Origin: Granulicatella sp. WM01 | GTDB lineage: Bacteria; Bacillota; Bacilli; Lactobacillales; Aerococcaceae | Length of the DNA stretch: 64,000 nucleotides | Reading direction: 5' to 3' | Assembly (NCBI RefSeq): GCF_004570605.1 | Contig: NZ_SPPB01000001.1 | Span: 39,323 to 103,322, forward strand | Shown here: positions 16,786 to 26,304 of the stretch, in pieces | Layout of the letters: each line of letters starts with the position of its first letter | Numbering within the stretch: the first letter of the stretch is position 1 | Program-made: the position numbers and the translations under genes | The notes under the pieces: model-generated | Told to the model about the DNA's origin: nothing | The model's database searches: none | Seen by the model: the letters and a program-made list of their open reading frames with translations, nothing else

Positions 16786-17556
16786 ATGACTAAAGTGCAT
16801 TTTGTAGGTGCTGGACCGGGAGATGTTGAATTAATCACATTGAAAGGCTATAAACTGTTGGCTGATGCTGATATTGTCATTTATGCAGGTTCATTAATTA
16901 ATACAGATTTATTGCAATATTGTAAAGAGGGAGTTGAATTACACAATAGTGCAAGCATGCATTTAACTGAAATTGTAGATGTTATGGAACGTGGTGTCAA
17001 AGAGAATAAAGAAGTTGTACGTTTGCAAACAGGGGATTTTTCAATTTATGGTTCAATTCGTGAGCAAATTGAAGAAATGACAAAGCGACATATCGAGTTT
17101 GATTGTACACCAGGAGTTAGTTCATTTTTAGGTGCTGCATCAAGTTTAGGTGTTGAATACACTGTACCAGAAGTATCTCAAAGTGTGATTGTTACACGTA
17201 TGGCAGGGCGTACTCCAGTTCCAGATCGTGAATCATTACGTAGTTATGCACAACATCAAACCTCTATGGCCATCTTCTTGTCAGTACATGGTATTGAGGC
17301 AGTTGTAGAGGAATTAATCGCAGGTGGATACCCTGCAACAACGCCAGCAGCAGTCATTTATAAGGCAACTTGGCCAGAAGAGAAAAAAGTATTTGGAACA
17401 TTAGAAACTATTGCTGAACGTGTGAGAGAAGCACAAATTACAAAGACAGCACTTATTTTAGTTGGTGACTTTTTAGGCGAGGAATTCCATTATTCTAAAT
17501 TATATCATGCAGGTTTCTCTCATGAATATAGAACACAGGTGGAGTCAAATGACTAA
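16786..17556 (+). CDS. cbiF: Cobalt-precorrin-4 C11-methyltransferase
   Basis: The product has 256 residues. It starts with [19 protein letters not shown] and includes [10 protein letters not shown] and [15 protein letters not shown], which set CbiF/CobM apart from other tetrapyrrole methylases. It methylates C11 before ring contraction by CbiG. AAGGAGAGG precedes the start. The end overlaps cbiG by eight bases. Confidence 0.95.
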   Translation: MTKVHFVGAGPGDVELITLKGYKLLADADIVIYAGSLINTDLLQYCKEGVELHNSASMHLTEIVDVMERGVKENKEVVRLQTGDFSIYGSIREQIEEMTKRHIEFDCTPGVSSFLGAASSLGVEYTVPEVSQSVIVTRMAGRTPVPDRESLRSYAQHQTSMAIFLSVHGIEAVVEELIAGGYPATTPAAVIYKATWPEEKKVFGTLETIAERVREAQITKTALILVGDFLGEEFHYSKLYHAGFSHEYRTQVESND

Positions 17557-18607
17557 TAGTCCTAATATTGCTATTGTAGCATTAACAGAGTATGGAAAGC
17601 AGACTGCTTTAACGCTGAAAAGCAGATTGAACGAAGCAAGATGTACAGTTTATACGACAGCTAAAATTGCAGATAATCAAGTCACTGCTTTACAGGGGAA
17701 AACGATTGAAGCCATAAGAGAGTTATTTCAAAGTGTGGATGTGCTTATTTGTATTATGGCAACGGGGATAGTCATTCGTTCTATAGCCCCTGCCGTACAC
17801 GATAAATTGGCTGATCCAGCAGTTATTGTTATGGACGAACGTGCAAAAAATGTGATTAGTTTATTAAGTGGACACATGGGTGGAGCAAATCAAATCACAC
17901 AAAACATTGCCACACTGATGGACGCTAATCCAGTTATCACGACTGCTACAGATGTACATGATGTGCAAGCCTTAGATATGATTGCTAAGTCTGTTAACGG
18001 GTGGAGAGATGAACTTAGACCGTTACTTTTGGCTTTCAATGGCTACTTAGCAGGGAAACAAACTGTTTATTTTTACCAAGAAAAGCCATGGGTTAATGAT
18101 TTTAGAGGATTGAGCATTATTCAAGAGGAAGATATTCCTAACATTATCCAAAGCAGAGCACCGTTTATTATGTTGACTACGCAATCAGAGCATGCGCATC
18201 GTGAAAACATGGTGGTGATATACCCGCGTCCGTATGTTTTAGGCGTGGGAGCACGCAAACAGGTTGACAGTCAAGTGTTCAAAGCAAACTTTGAGCTGTT
18301 TTGTGAACAACAAAAAATTAGTCCCCGAGAAATTGGCTTAATTGCCAGCATTGATGTGAAAAAAGAAGAACAAGCGATTTTAGATTTAGCAAAAGAGTTA
18401 GACTGTGATTTTGTTACATTTACAAAAGATGAATTAGCTACAGTAGACGGTAAATACCCACAATCTGAATTTGTAAAGAAAACCGTTGGTGTGGGGAGCG
18501 TGGCATTAGCATCAGCAGATTATGCCAGCAATGCACAAGTTATAAGTGAGCGATTTGCAAAGGATGGCTGCACGTATGCTCTAGCTAAATATACAAATAA
18601 ACGATAA
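17549..18607 (+). CDS. cbiG: Cobalt-precorrin-5A hydrolase
   Basis: This 352-residue protein opens the delta-lactone and releases acetaldehyde in ring contraction. Family features include [26 protein letters not shown] (about residue 112), and the C-terminal [11 protein letters not shown] and [12 protein letters not shown]. The ATG at 17549 has a GGTGGAG site and overlaps the cbiF stop; 14 codons upstream is an alternative ATG within cbiF. Length is normal for stand-alone CbiG. Confidence 0.93.
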   Translation: MTNSPNIAIVALTEYGKQTALTLKSRLNEARCTVYTTAKIADNQVTALQGKTIEAIRELFQSVDVLICIMATGIVIRSIAPAVHDKLADPAVIVMDERAKNVISLLSGHMGGANQITQNIATLMDANPVITTATDVHDVQALDMIAKSVNGWRDELRPLLLAFNGYLAGKQTVYFYQEKPWVNDFRGLSIIQEEDIPNIIQSRAPFIMLTTQSEHAHRENMVVIYPRPYVLGVGARKQVDSQVFKANFELFCEQQKISPREIGLIASIDVKKEEQAILDLAKELDCDFVTFTKDELATVDGKYPQSEFVKKTVGVGSVALASADYASNAQVISERFAKDGCTYALAKYTNKR

Positions 18608-18619
18608 GGAGATTGTTAT

Positions 18620-19342
18620 ATGCTATATATTATTGGATTAGGTCCAGGAAAAAAAGATTTGATGTCACTTGAAGCGATTGAAACACTTGAAAAATGTGAT
18701 GTTATTGTAGGTTATTCAACGTATATGCGTTTAGTAAGAGAATTTACTAAAGGTAAAGAAATTGTGACAAATGGTATGCGTGGAGAAGTTGAACGTTGTC
18801 AACAAGCTATTGATATTGCAAAAACTGGTAAAACTGTAGGTGTTATTTCTAGTGGAGATGCTGGTGTTTATGCAATGGCAGGTTTAATTTTAGAATTAAT
18901 GGAGGACGGTAGTGATATCGATATTAAAGTAATTCCTGGAATTACAGCAAGTATTGGAGCAGCTGCTATGATGGGAGCACCATTAATGAATGATTTCTGT
19001 CATATTAGTTTAAGCGATTTGATGACACCGTGGGAAGTTATTGAAAGACGTTTACATGCTGCTGCACAAGGTGATTTTGTTATTTGTCTATACAATCCAA
19101 GAAGTAAAGGCAGACCTGAACATTTAAGAACAGCTTTAGATATTGTTAGCCAATATAAATCTGTTGAGACTATTGTAGGGATTGGAAAAGATATTGGTCG
19201 TAAAGATGAAGAGATTATTTTAACGACAATTAAAGATTTAGATGAAACATTGGTAGATATGACAACTGTTGTTATTATTGGAAACAAAGAAACATATATT
19301 AAAAATGGCTATATGTTAACGCCTAGAGGGTATTCACTATAA
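18620..19342 (+). CDS. cbiH: Cobalt-precorrin-3B C17-methyltransferase
   Basis: The product has 240 residues, with the methylase N-terminus LYIIGLGPGKKDLMSLEA and the motifs VISSGDAGVYAMAG and FVICLYNPRSKGRPEHL, which are specific to CbiH/CobJ. It methylates C17 in the ring-contraction step. It has no fused iron-sulfur extension. An AAGGAG site precedes it and its stop overlaps the cbiJ start by one base (TAATG). Confidence 0.95.
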   Translation: MLYIIGLGPGKKDLMSLEAIETLEKCDVIVGYSTYMRLVREFTKGKEIVTNGMRGEVERCQQAIDIAKTGKTVGVISSGDAGVYAMAGLILELMEDGSDIDIKVIPGITASIGAAAMMGAPLMNDFCHISLSDLMTPWEVIERRLHAAAQGDFVICLYNPRSKGRPEHLRTALDIVSQYKSVETIVGIGKDIGRKDEEIILTTIKDLDETLVDMTTVVIIGNKETYIKNGYMLTPRGYSL

Positions 19343-20091
19343 TGAGATTATTATTTAGCGGAACATCAGATGGAACAGAAGTAGCAAAATTATTATTTGA
19401 TTTAGATCTTGATGTGACCATATCTGTGGTGACTGATTATGGACGTCTTTTAGCCTCAAAATTTGGGCAGCCTGTTATACAAGGACGAATGACTCAAGAT
19501 GATATGGTGCAGTATATTCAAGACAATCACATTACAGAAGTGATTGATGCCTCACATCCTTTTGCAGACATTGTGTCAAAAGAAGCTATTCAAGCAGCAA
19601 AACGAGCAGGTGTACCGTATGTGCGATATGAGAGAGCATCAACACTTGATTTAAGTGGAGCTATTGTGGTGCATTCGACACAAGAGGCTATAGAAAAAAT
19701 AAAACCGTTAGGTGAGGTTGTTTACTTAGGAACAGGCAGCAAAACATTACCTTTATTTGTTGAAGGATTGCCAGATAAACATATTGTCGTTAGAGTATTA
19801 CCAGTTTCTGATGTGGTTAAGCAGTGTGAAGATTTAGGTTTAGTAGCCAATCAAATACATGCTATTCAAGCACCGTTTACAAAAGAGATGAATAACGCAT
19901 TAATGCAAAAAGCTAAAGCAAATGTATTTGTGTCAAAAGAAGGTGGCGATGTAAGTGGCATCCGTGAAAAAATTGACGGCTGCTTAGAACTAGGAATTGA
20001 TTGCGTCATTATTACACGCCCTAAAGTCGAATACCCTATCATGTTTTCTACCATAGAAGACTTGAGAAACTATTTATTGCAAACAAACTAA
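19342..20091 (+). CDS. cbiJ: Cobalt-precorrin-6A reductase
   Basis: This 249-residue NAD(P)H-dependent reductase of the CobK/CbiJ family reduces the macrocycle between the CbiD and CbiE/T steps. The N-terminal LLFSGTSDGTEVAKLL and VIDASHPFADIVSKEA are diagnostic, as is the late FVSKEGGDVSG. It ends the first run of cbi genes; a 188-base gap with a promoter-like sequence follows. Confidence 0.92.
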   Translation: MRLLFSGTSDGTEVAKLLFDLDLDVTISVVTDYGRLLASKFGQPVIQGRMTQDDMVQYIQDNHITEVIDASHPFADIVSKEAIQAAKRAGVPYVRYERASTLDLSGAIVVHSTQEAIEKIKPLGEVVYLGTGSKTLPLFVEGLPDKHIVVRVLPVSDVVKQCEDLGLVANQIHAIQAPFTKEMNNALMQKAKANVFVSKEGGDVSGIREKIDGCLELGIDCVIITRPKVEYPIMFSTIEDLRNYLLQTN

Positions 20092-20117
20092 ATGTGCATA
20101 CTTTGATAAAATAAACA

Positions 20118-20146
20118 TAGATAATATGTTACATCATTCATATAAT
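20118..20146 (+). promoter_or_regulatory. Candidate promoter before cobA-hemD
   Basis: TAGATA (20118-20123), a 17-base spacer and TATAAT (20141-20146), in a non-coding gap between cbiJ and cobA-hemD. It suggests that the second half of the cbi genes can be expressed separately. Confidence 0.4.
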
Positions 20147-20279
20147 GTATGATAAAAAAAGATGTGTTGGGACTGTATTTTCATAATGGAATCAAACAGA
20201 TGAATATTAAAAATAATGAGTCATGTCAATCCATGGGGAAATTAGTCCTATTCACATGACGTTCAAAAAGGAGAGCTTA

Positions 20280-21737
20280 ATGATGACAGGATTTGTGACT
20301 TTACTAGGAGCTGGTCCAGGTGATGAGGAATTATTAACACTTAAAGGACTGGAAAGAATAAAAGAAGCAGATGTTATTGTATACGATCGCTTAGTCAATC
20401 AAGCATTATTGCGTTTTGCTAAAGTAGAGTGCGAATTAATCAATGTTGGCAAAATCCCAGGACAAGCATGTGTATCACAAAATGATATTGAAACCATTTT
20501 AATTGATAAGGCAAAAGAGGGAAAACGAGTCGTTCGTCTAAAGAGTGGAGATCCTTATATCTTTGGTCGTGGAGGCGAAGAAGGCGTTGCCTTGCATGCA
20601 CAACATATCCCTTTTGAAGTTGTTCCAGGCGTAACGTCTGCGATTGCAGGATTGACTTATGCAGGGATACCAGCAACTTATCGAGATATTGCAACAAGTG
20701 TTCATGTGATTACAGGGCATTTACAAGATGCTAGTGAGGAATTAAATTGGCAAGCAATTTCTCAATTAAAAGGTACACTCATTTTCCTTATGGGCATGAA
20801 AAATTTACCAACTATTGTAAAAGAACTTATGGCACATGGACATGAAGCATCTGAGCCTATTGCACTTGTTGAGTGGGGAACTCACGATAAACAACGCTCT
20901 ATTGCTGGTCGTTTAGATAATATTGTTGAGTTGGTGCAGGAGCACCGATTTAGTTCGCCAAGTATTATTGTAGTGGGCAAAGTTGTAGAATTTAAAGAAG
21001 TTCTGAATTTTCATGAGCATGCTCATCTGTTTGGGAAACGGATATGTGTGCAAGATTCTTCTACAGGGAAATTACCACGACTATTAAAAGAAAACGGGGC
21101 GCATTTAGTTACTTTCCCAGCTAGAGATAAGTGTGTTGAAAAACCATGGGCATTACCTGATTTCACACAATTAGAGGGCATCGTTGTAACAGATAGTCAT
21201 GCATGGCAATTTTTAATGGAGAAATTGGTTGATGCAGGAAAAGATATTCGTGATTTGGCACATCTTAAATGTGTGGTAGTTGGACATCATACAGTAAAAG
21301 CATTGCGTCAAAATGGAATTAAGCCATTTGAAACTTTAGCGCAATGGGAAGTAGGACGCTTAAATGAGGTGATGAACCACTCTAATAAGTGGGTTATCCT
21401 CTGTGAAGAAACAAGATTAGCTCATTATAGTGAGCATTTTTCAAAAGAGTTATTCATTGAAACACATAAATTAATAATGAGCAAGCGAATTGACGTGGAA
21501 AATTTACAGTGTGGAGTAGATGTGGTGTGTCTGCCAAATTCACTAGCAGCAGAAACGTTTGTTGGAGTTTATCAAGAATATAAAATGGAGCACCTTAAAC
21601 ATGTTCCGATAGTGATTATGGGTCAGAGCACACAAGATGTTCTACAAAGAGCGGGATTTAACAATATGGTTATAACAGAGCACGCAACAATCAAGAGCAT
21701 GGTAGATGCGACAATAGCATTGATTAAAGGAGAGTAA
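20280..21737 (+). CDS. cobA-hemD: Uroporphyrinogen-III C-methyltransferase fused to a HemD-like domain
   Basis: The product has 485 residues. Residues 1-245 are a canonical SUMT: GFVTLLGAGPGDEELLTLKG, VRLKSGDPYIFGRGGEE and VVPGVTSAIAG. It makes precorrin-2 from uroporphyrinogen III. Residues 255-485 have the two-lobed outline of uroporphyrinogen-III synthase (ending with a SLAAETFVGVY segment and an IVIMGQST segment) but with weak motifs. A separate hemD lies at 30998, so this domain may be redundant or degenerate. The start is at one of two adjacent ATGs (20280 or 20283) after GGAGAG; 19 upstream codons have no ribosome site. CobA/HemD fusions are known in Lactobacillus reuteri. Confidence 0.9.
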   Translation: MMTGFVTLLGAGPGDEELLTLKGLERIKEADVIVYDRLVNQALLRFAKVECELINVGKIPGQACVSQNDIETILIDKAKEGKRVVRLKSGDPYIFGRGGEEGVALHAQHIPFEVVPGVTSAIAGLTYAGIPATYRDIATSVHVITGHLQDASEELNWQAISQLKGTLIFLMGMKNLPTIVKELMAHGHEASEPIALVEWGTHDKQRSIAGRLDNIVELVQEHRFSSPSIIVVGKVVEFKEVLNFHEHAHLFGKRICVQDSSTGKLPRLLKENGAHLVTFPARDKCVEKPWALPDFTQLEGIVVTDSHAWQFLMEKLVDAGKDIRDLAHLKCVVVGHHTVKALRQNGIKPFETLAQWEVGRLNEVMNHSNKWVILCEETRLAHYSEHFSKELFIETHKLIMSKRIDVENLQCGVDVVCLPNSLAAETFVGVYQEYKMEHLKHVPIVIMGQSTQDVLQRAGFNNMVITEHATIKSMVDATIALIKGE

Positions 21738-21739
21738 TC

Positions 21740-22507
21740 ATGACAAAAGGAATTTTAGTAGTTAGTTTTGGAACAAGTTATCCAGAAACAAGGCGTAAAA
21801 CGATTGAGGCTTGTGAACGTGCTATTCAAGAACGCTTTCCAGAATACGTTGTTTATCGTGCATTTACATCAAACATGGTCATTAAAAGTGTTGCTAAAAA
21901 AGAGGGAATACACATTCCAACAGTTGCTCAGGCCTTGGAACAAATGAAGCAAGACGGTATAAAAGAAGTGTATATCCAACCTCTACATGTTATTTTGGGT
22001 GGAGAGTATCAAAAAATTGTGACACAAGCACAAGAGTATCAGCAAGTATTTGAGCATTTGAGTATTGGTACACCTTTATTGCATACTTTTGAAGATTATC
22101 AAGCTGTGAAAGAATTTTTAGTTGATATATATGCTAAAAATGATGACACATGTGCAACGATTTTAATGGGGCATGGAAGTGAGCATTATGCTTTCACGGC
22201 TTATGCTGCTTTGGATCACATGTTAGACGGGACAAATATTCATATTGCTGCGGTAGAAAGTTATCCAAGTGTTGAAAGTATTGAGGAAAAACTAGCTAAA
22301 AAAGGCATTAAACGTGTTCATTTAGCACCGTTTATGTTGGTGGCAGGAGATCATGCGACAAATGATATGGCATCTGATGATGAAGATTCATGGTACACCT
22401 ATTTAACGCAAAAAGGGTATACAGTGACGACACAATTAGTTGGTTTAGGTGAATATACTGCCATTCAAAAAATGTATATCAATCACTTAATGAACATTAT
22501 TATGTAG
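21740..22507 (+). CDS. cbiK: Sirohydrochlorin cobaltochelatase, anaerobic type
   Basis: This 255-residue CbiK-family chelatase inserts cobalt into sirohydrochlorin. Motifs: GILVVSFGTSYPETRR at the N-terminus, IQPLHVILGGEYQKI, the metal-binding histidine in LMGHGSEHYA and the distal FMLVAGDHATNDMA. It has no signal peptide, so it is cytoplasmic. It starts two bases after cobA-hemD. Confidence 0.95.
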   Translation: MTKGILVVSFGTSYPETRRKTIEACERAIQERFPEYVVYRAFTSNMVIKSVAKKEGIHIPTVAQALEQMKQDGIKEVYIQPLHVILGGEYQKIVTQAQEYQQVFEHLSIGTPLLHTFEDYQAVKEFLVDIYAKNDDTCATILMGHGSEHYAFTAYAALDHMLDGTNIHIAAVESYPSVESIEEKLAKKGIKRVHLAPFMLVAGDHATNDMASDDEDSWYTYLTQKGYTVTTQLVGLGEYTAIQKMYINHLMNIIM

Positions 22508-22551
22508 AGCAGACAAAAATCTATAAGAGTAAAGTAGATAAGGAGTAACTT

Positions 22552-23247
22552 ATGGCTAAATTTTATGGTATTGGAATTGGACCTGGCGATAGTGAGTTGG
22601 TAACGGTAAAAGCAAGTCGACTGTTATCCGAATTAGATATTTTATATACTCCTGAAGCAAAAATGGGCGGAAAGAGTTTGGCGTTAAAAATAGCAGATCC
22701 ATACATTAAAGAAGACTTAGAAATTAAACAACGGCATTTTCCAATGGTTAGAGATCGCTCATTAAAAGAGGGACAGTGGAAAGAGATTGCAGATGAAATT
22801 GTTCAAGATGTAAAATCTGGGAAAAATGTTGGGTTTATCACTTTAGGTGATCCAATGGTGTATAGTACATATAGCTACTTATTGGAAATTATTGGTGATA
22901 GTATTGAGACACAAACTATTCCGGGAATAACATCATTTAATAGTATTGCTTCACAAGTTAATATTCCCTTAGTAATGGACGAAGAATCTTTTGCAATAGT
23001 TCCAGCAACATCAGGTGCTGAAAAATTAGAAGAAGCATTGAAACTTCATGAAACAGTAGTTATTATGAAAGTTGCAAACCATTTAGCAATGGTATTGCCT
23101 TTATTAGAAAAATACAACTTATTACACTCAACCGTATTAGTAAGTCATGCTAGTATGGATAAACAGACAATCAGACGTGATATTTCGGATTTAAGCGTTG
23201 ATGAAAAACTCACTTACTTCACCACTATGATTGTCAAAAAAGGATGA
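22552..23247 (+). CDS. cbiL: Cobalt-precorrin-2 C20-methyltransferase
   Basis: This 231-residue methylase has the N-terminal FYGIGIGPGDSELVTVKA, then LYTPEAKMGGKSLAL and FITLGDPMVYSTYSYL, which identify CbiL/CobI. It catalyses the first methylation of the cobalt-containing ring. AAGGAG precedes its start. Its stop is followed at once by the hairpin elements at 23248-23503. Confidence 0.95.
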   Translation: MAKFYGIGIGPGDSELVTVKASRLLSELDILYTPEAKMGGKSLALKIADPYIKEDLEIKQRHFPMVRDRSLKEGQWKEIADEIVQDVKSGKNVGFITLGDPMVYSTYSYLLEIIGDSIETQTIPGITSFNSIASQVNIPLVMDEESFAIVPATSGAEKLEEALKLHETVVIMKVANHLAMVLPLLEKYNLLHSTVLVSHASMDKQTIRRDISDLSVDEKLTYFTTMIVKKG

Positions 23248-23369
23248 GAGTTTTTACAAGCTACGAGCGATGAAAAAGTGCTGGAGCGACGGTAAAATGA
23301 GAGGTGTGGGAAACACCTAGCATTAAGGAGCGAACACATCTTTTTCAAGAGAGAGTAAAAACGAACTCG
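23248..23369. repeat. Hairpin-forming element, unit 1
   Basis: TTTTTAC (23251) and GTAAAAA (23355) face each other across about 100 bases that contain GAGCGATGAAAAAGTGC and a small hairpin AGGTGTGGGAAACACCT. The unit shares the motif GAGCGAYGAAAAAGTGC and its flanks with unit 2 immediately downstream. Confidence 0.55.
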
Positions 23370-23383
23370 ACTAAAAAGGATGA

Positions 23384-23503
23384 GAGAAATCTCAAGAATA
23401 TGAGCGACGAAAAAGTGCACGAACAAACCAATTGCGATAAACGAAACAAAGTTTCGTCAGCAATTGGGAGAAAGTCATCTTTTTCGAGCGAATGAGATTT
23501 CGA
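23384..23503. repeat. Hairpin-forming element, unit 2
   Basis: It is bounded by GAAATCTCA (23386) and TGAGATTTC (23493) as inverted ends. Inside it has GAGCGACGAAAAAGTGC and a nested stem (CCAATTGC with GCAATTGG, and CGAAAC with GTTTCG). It appears related to unit 1. Confidence 0.55.
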
Positions 23504-23817
23504 CTATCAATACAAACTGGAAAATTGTATATGAAAAGCGATAAAAATAGGGATTGGGAAAAAAACTATAGAATATATATCCTTTATAGCGAACGGATTA
23601 ACATGAGCGACATTTGGACGTATAGTGTCAAAAAATGATTTTGATGCAATATATTTTCAATCCATATATGTATGCTGATTTTTGCAATGAAAAGAGCAGT
23701 GTATAGAAATCATTACAATAAAAAACAGTTGTGGTTTGAATAGATGATGTGCCATACTGGCAGTAGCTAGTATGGTGCAGAACATTAGAAAATTATGATT
23801 TTAATTTAGGAGGAATA
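23504..23817. other. Intergenic region before cbiM
   Basis: It contains a seven-base stem (CCATACT with AGTATGG) about 60 bases before cbiM. I see no clear promoter and no recognisable metal or cobalamin riboswitch; a metal-sensing leader cannot be excluded. Confidence 0.4.
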
Positions 23818-24540
23818 ATGATGAAAAAAGTTAGTCAACTTATTGGTTTAATTGTTTTATTAGTCATGTTGTCATCAAAATCAGTATTTGCCATGCATAT
23901 CATGGAGGGGTATTTATCTCCAGAATTGTCTGGATTGTGGTTTGTGATTTTTTTACCGTTCTTTGTGATAGGATTATTACGTATGAAAAAAGTGGTGCAA
24001 GAAAATAAGCAGAATAAAGTATTTTTGGCTTTGTCAGGTGCGTTTGTGTTTATTTTATCCGCATTAAAACTCCCTTCTGTAACAGGATCTACTTCACATC
24101 CAACAGGAGTTGGTTTGGGAACAACTATGTTTGGACCAAGTGTTATGAGTGTTTTAGGGACAATATGTTTGCTTTTCCAAGCGTTATTTTTAGCACATGG
24201 GGGCTTAACGACTTTGGGAGCAAATGCCTTTTCAATGGCAGTTGTAGGACCATTTGTAGGGTACTTTGTATATAAAGTAGCTAGAAAATTAGGTGTAAAT
24301 ATGCAAGTGTCTATTTTCCTATGTGCATGTATTGCAGATATTGCAACTTATTTTACAACGTCACTTCAATTAGCTATGGCTTATCCAGACGTTGAAAATG
24401 GGATTATGGGTGCAGCTATTAAATTTCTAGGTGTATTTATGGCAACACAAATTCCTATTGCAATTATTGAGGGATTATTATCAGTTGTTTTATATAATTT
24501 AATTGCAAATAATAAAGAGGTAGAAGGGGTGTTTAAGTAA
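23818..24540 (+). CDS. cbiM: Cobalt ECF transporter component CbiM
   Basis: This 240-residue membrane protein is the substrate-specific component of the cobalt importer. After an N-terminal hydrophobic leader it has the metal-binding [14 protein letters not shown] (CbiM cores start Met-His), then [18 protein letters not shown] and [27 protein letters not shown] precedes two adjacent ATGs (23818 and 23821). It overlaps cbiN by one base. Confidence 0.95.
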   Translation: MMKKVSQLIGLIVLLVMLSSKSVFAMHIMEGYLSPELSGLWFVIFLPFFVIGLLRMKKVVQENKQNKVFLALSGAFVFILSALKLPSVTGSTSHPTGVGLGTTMFGPSVMSVLGTICLLFQALFLAHGGLTTLGANAFSMAVVGPFVGYFVYKVARKLGVNMQVSIFLCACIADIATYFTTSLQLAMAYPDVENGIMGAAIKFLGVFMATQIPIAIIEGLLSVVLYNLIANNKEVEGVFK

Positions 24541-24824
24541 TGAAAAAACAGAATATTCTATTAATTTTATTGAGTATATGTATTGCTATAGGGGCGTTTT
24601 TTATGGCACCTAAAGATGCTGAATATGGTGGGGCTGATGGCAGAGCGGAGGAAATTATTAAAGAAGCTAGCCCAGATTATGAGCCATGGATTGAACCAAT
24701 ATATAAACCTGCTAGTGGCGAAATTGAAAGTGCATTGTTTACTTTACAAGGCAGTATAGGCGCAGGAATTATTGCGTATATTATCGGATATCAAAGAGGA
24801 AAAAATCAGCATGCTAATCATTGA
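24540..24824 (+). CDS. cbiN: Cobalt transporter accessory protein CbiN
   Basis: The product has 94 residues with one N-terminal and one C-terminal membrane segment (SIGAGIIAYIIGYQRGK). The extracytoplasmic loop has the typical EYGGADGRAEEII. CbiN works with CbiM in loading cobalt. It overlaps cbiQ by 14 bases. Confidence 0.92.
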   Translation: MKKQNILLILLSICIAIGAFFMAPKDAEYGGADGRAEEIIKEASPDYEPWIEPIYKPASGEIESALFTLQGSIGAGIIAYIIGYQRGKNQHANH

Positions 24825-25473
24825 TAAATATGCCTATAACAATAGGTTGGTATCTGTACATCCTATGATAAAATTTATTGTGTATCTTGTATTGTTAGGA
24901 ATTTCTTTTACAGAAATTCCTAACATACAATTAGCATTTATCTTTTGTATAGTTCCTTTGACATGTTATGTGGCACATGTGCATTGGCAGACCTATATGA
25001 AATGGATAGTATTGACCTTACCATTTGTTTTGCTTAGTCTAGTGAGCATGATAGTCACATTTGTACAGAATAAGGACACATTAGTTTGTTCTATTGCACT
25101 ATTTGATGGATATTTGGGCATTAGTCAGCAAGCTATTATACATACCTCACGCTTATTATTGCGTATTTACAGTAGCTTAGTGGCAACATATTTTTTTGTG
25201 TTAACTGTTCCATTTCAACAACTTATCGTGTTATTTAAACAAATGAAAATGCCTAAATTTTTATTAGAGGTCATTATTTTGATGTATCGCTTTATCTTCC
25301 TGTTTTTACATGAATTTATTGTAATGAGAGATACTTTGGATTTAAAATTTTCCTTTGGGAATTTTAAACAGAGCTATCATTCTATGGGACTCTTGGCGAA
25401 ACAGTTATTGACTAGGCTAATGAAAGCAAATGAACACGTTAGTCAAATGTTAGAATTACGTTTTGATGAATAG
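24811..25473 (+). CDS. cbiQ: Cobalt ECF transporter transmembrane component CbiQ
   Basis: This 220-residue polytopic membrane protein is the energy-coupling T component. It begins LIIDKYAYNNRLVSVHPMIK and has the cytoplasmic helix region LLAKQLLTRLMKANEHVSQML, similar to the A-R-G-type coupling helices. I start it at the ATG at 24811, preceded by AGAGGA and overlapping cbiN; an upstream in-frame start has no support. Confidence 0.9.
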   Translation: MLIIDKYAYNNRLVSVHPMIKFIVYLVLLGISFTEIPNIQLAFIFCIVPLTCYVAHVHWQTYMKWIVLTLPFVLLSLVSMIVTFVQNKDTLVCSIALFDGYLGISQQAIIHTSRLLLRIYSSLVATYFFVLTVPFQQLIVLFKQMKMPKFLLEVIILMYRFIFLFLHEFIVMRDTLDLKFSFGNFKQSYHSMGLLAKQLLTRLMKANEHVSQMLELRFDE

Positions 25474-25482
25474 AGGAAATGT

Positions 25483-26304
25483 ATGTTAAAAATTGAGAAT
25501 ATGACGTATGCTTACGATGTTTCTTTTGGCAATGTTATTAAGCATATTACAATGGACTTTGATTGTGGTAAAATTATAGGAATTTTAGGAATAAATGGTT
25601 CAGGAAAATCTACTATTATGAAAGGTATCATGGGCTTACACCCTTTAAATGAGGGGCATGTGATATATAATTACAACAAACTGTCTTTGAAAAAACAAGA
25701 ACTATACCGTTATCGTCAAGATGTTTGTATTGTTTTTCAAGATTCGGACCAGCAACTGTTTTATGCTTTGGTGGAAGATGATGTAGCATTAGCCTTGAAA
25801 AATTTACATTATGATGAGGCTACGATTAAGCAACGTGTCCATGATGCATTAGAGGCAATGCATATTAGTCATTTAGGCAAGCAACCTATCCATTATTTAA
25901 GTTTTGGTCAGAAAAAGCGAGTAGCCATTGCCGGTGTGCTAGCATTGAAGCCTAAATATTTACTGCTAGATGAACCAACGGCAGGTTTAGATCCTAGAGG
26001 ACGTGTGCAAATGTTGCAATTAATGAAAGAATTGGCACAAAATGGAACAACAATTATTTTAACAAGTCATGATATGGATTTGATGTATGATTGTTGTGAC
26101 TATGCATACGTAGTGGATAAAGGAGAAATTGTCCTAGAGGGGAACAAGCAAGACATTTTTTTAGAAAAAGATGTTTTAGAAAAAATAGGCTTGTCATTGC
26201 CTTGGATAGTGAAATTACACCTTGCTTTAGGCACACCACTATGTGAAAATGAAATAGAATTTTTTAGAACAATAGGAAGTGAGAAAACATGGCAAAATCA
26301 GTAA
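25483..26304 (+). CDS. cbiO: Cobalt ECF transporter ATPase CbiO
   Basis: This 273-residue ABC ATPase has Walker A GINGSGKST (about residues 38-46), Q-loop VFQDSDQQ, signature LSFGQKKRVAIAG, Walker B LLLDEPTAGLD and switch His in LTSHDMD. It powers CbiMNQ. Its end overlaps cbiP by 16 bases. A single ATPase gene suggests a homodimer. Confidence 0.94.
   Translation: MLKIENMTYAYDVSFGNVIKHITMDFDCGKIIGILGINGSGKSTIMKGIMGLHPLNEGHVIYNYNKLSLKKQELYRYRQDVCIVFQDSDQQLFYALVEDDVALALKNLHYDEATIKQRVHDALEAMHISHLGKQPIHYLSFGQKKRVAIAGVLALKPKYLLLDEPTAGLDPRGRVQMLQLMKELAQNGTTIILTSHDMDLMYDCCDYAYVVDKGEIVLEGNKQDIFLEKDVLEKIGLSLPWIVKLHLALGTPLCENEIEFFRTIGSEKTWQNQ

Noticed and set aside
23304..23495. A 63-codon open frame between cbiL and cbiM
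   Set aside because: It lies in the tandem hairpin elements, has no good ribosome site, and its composition follows the repeats. I treat it as chance.
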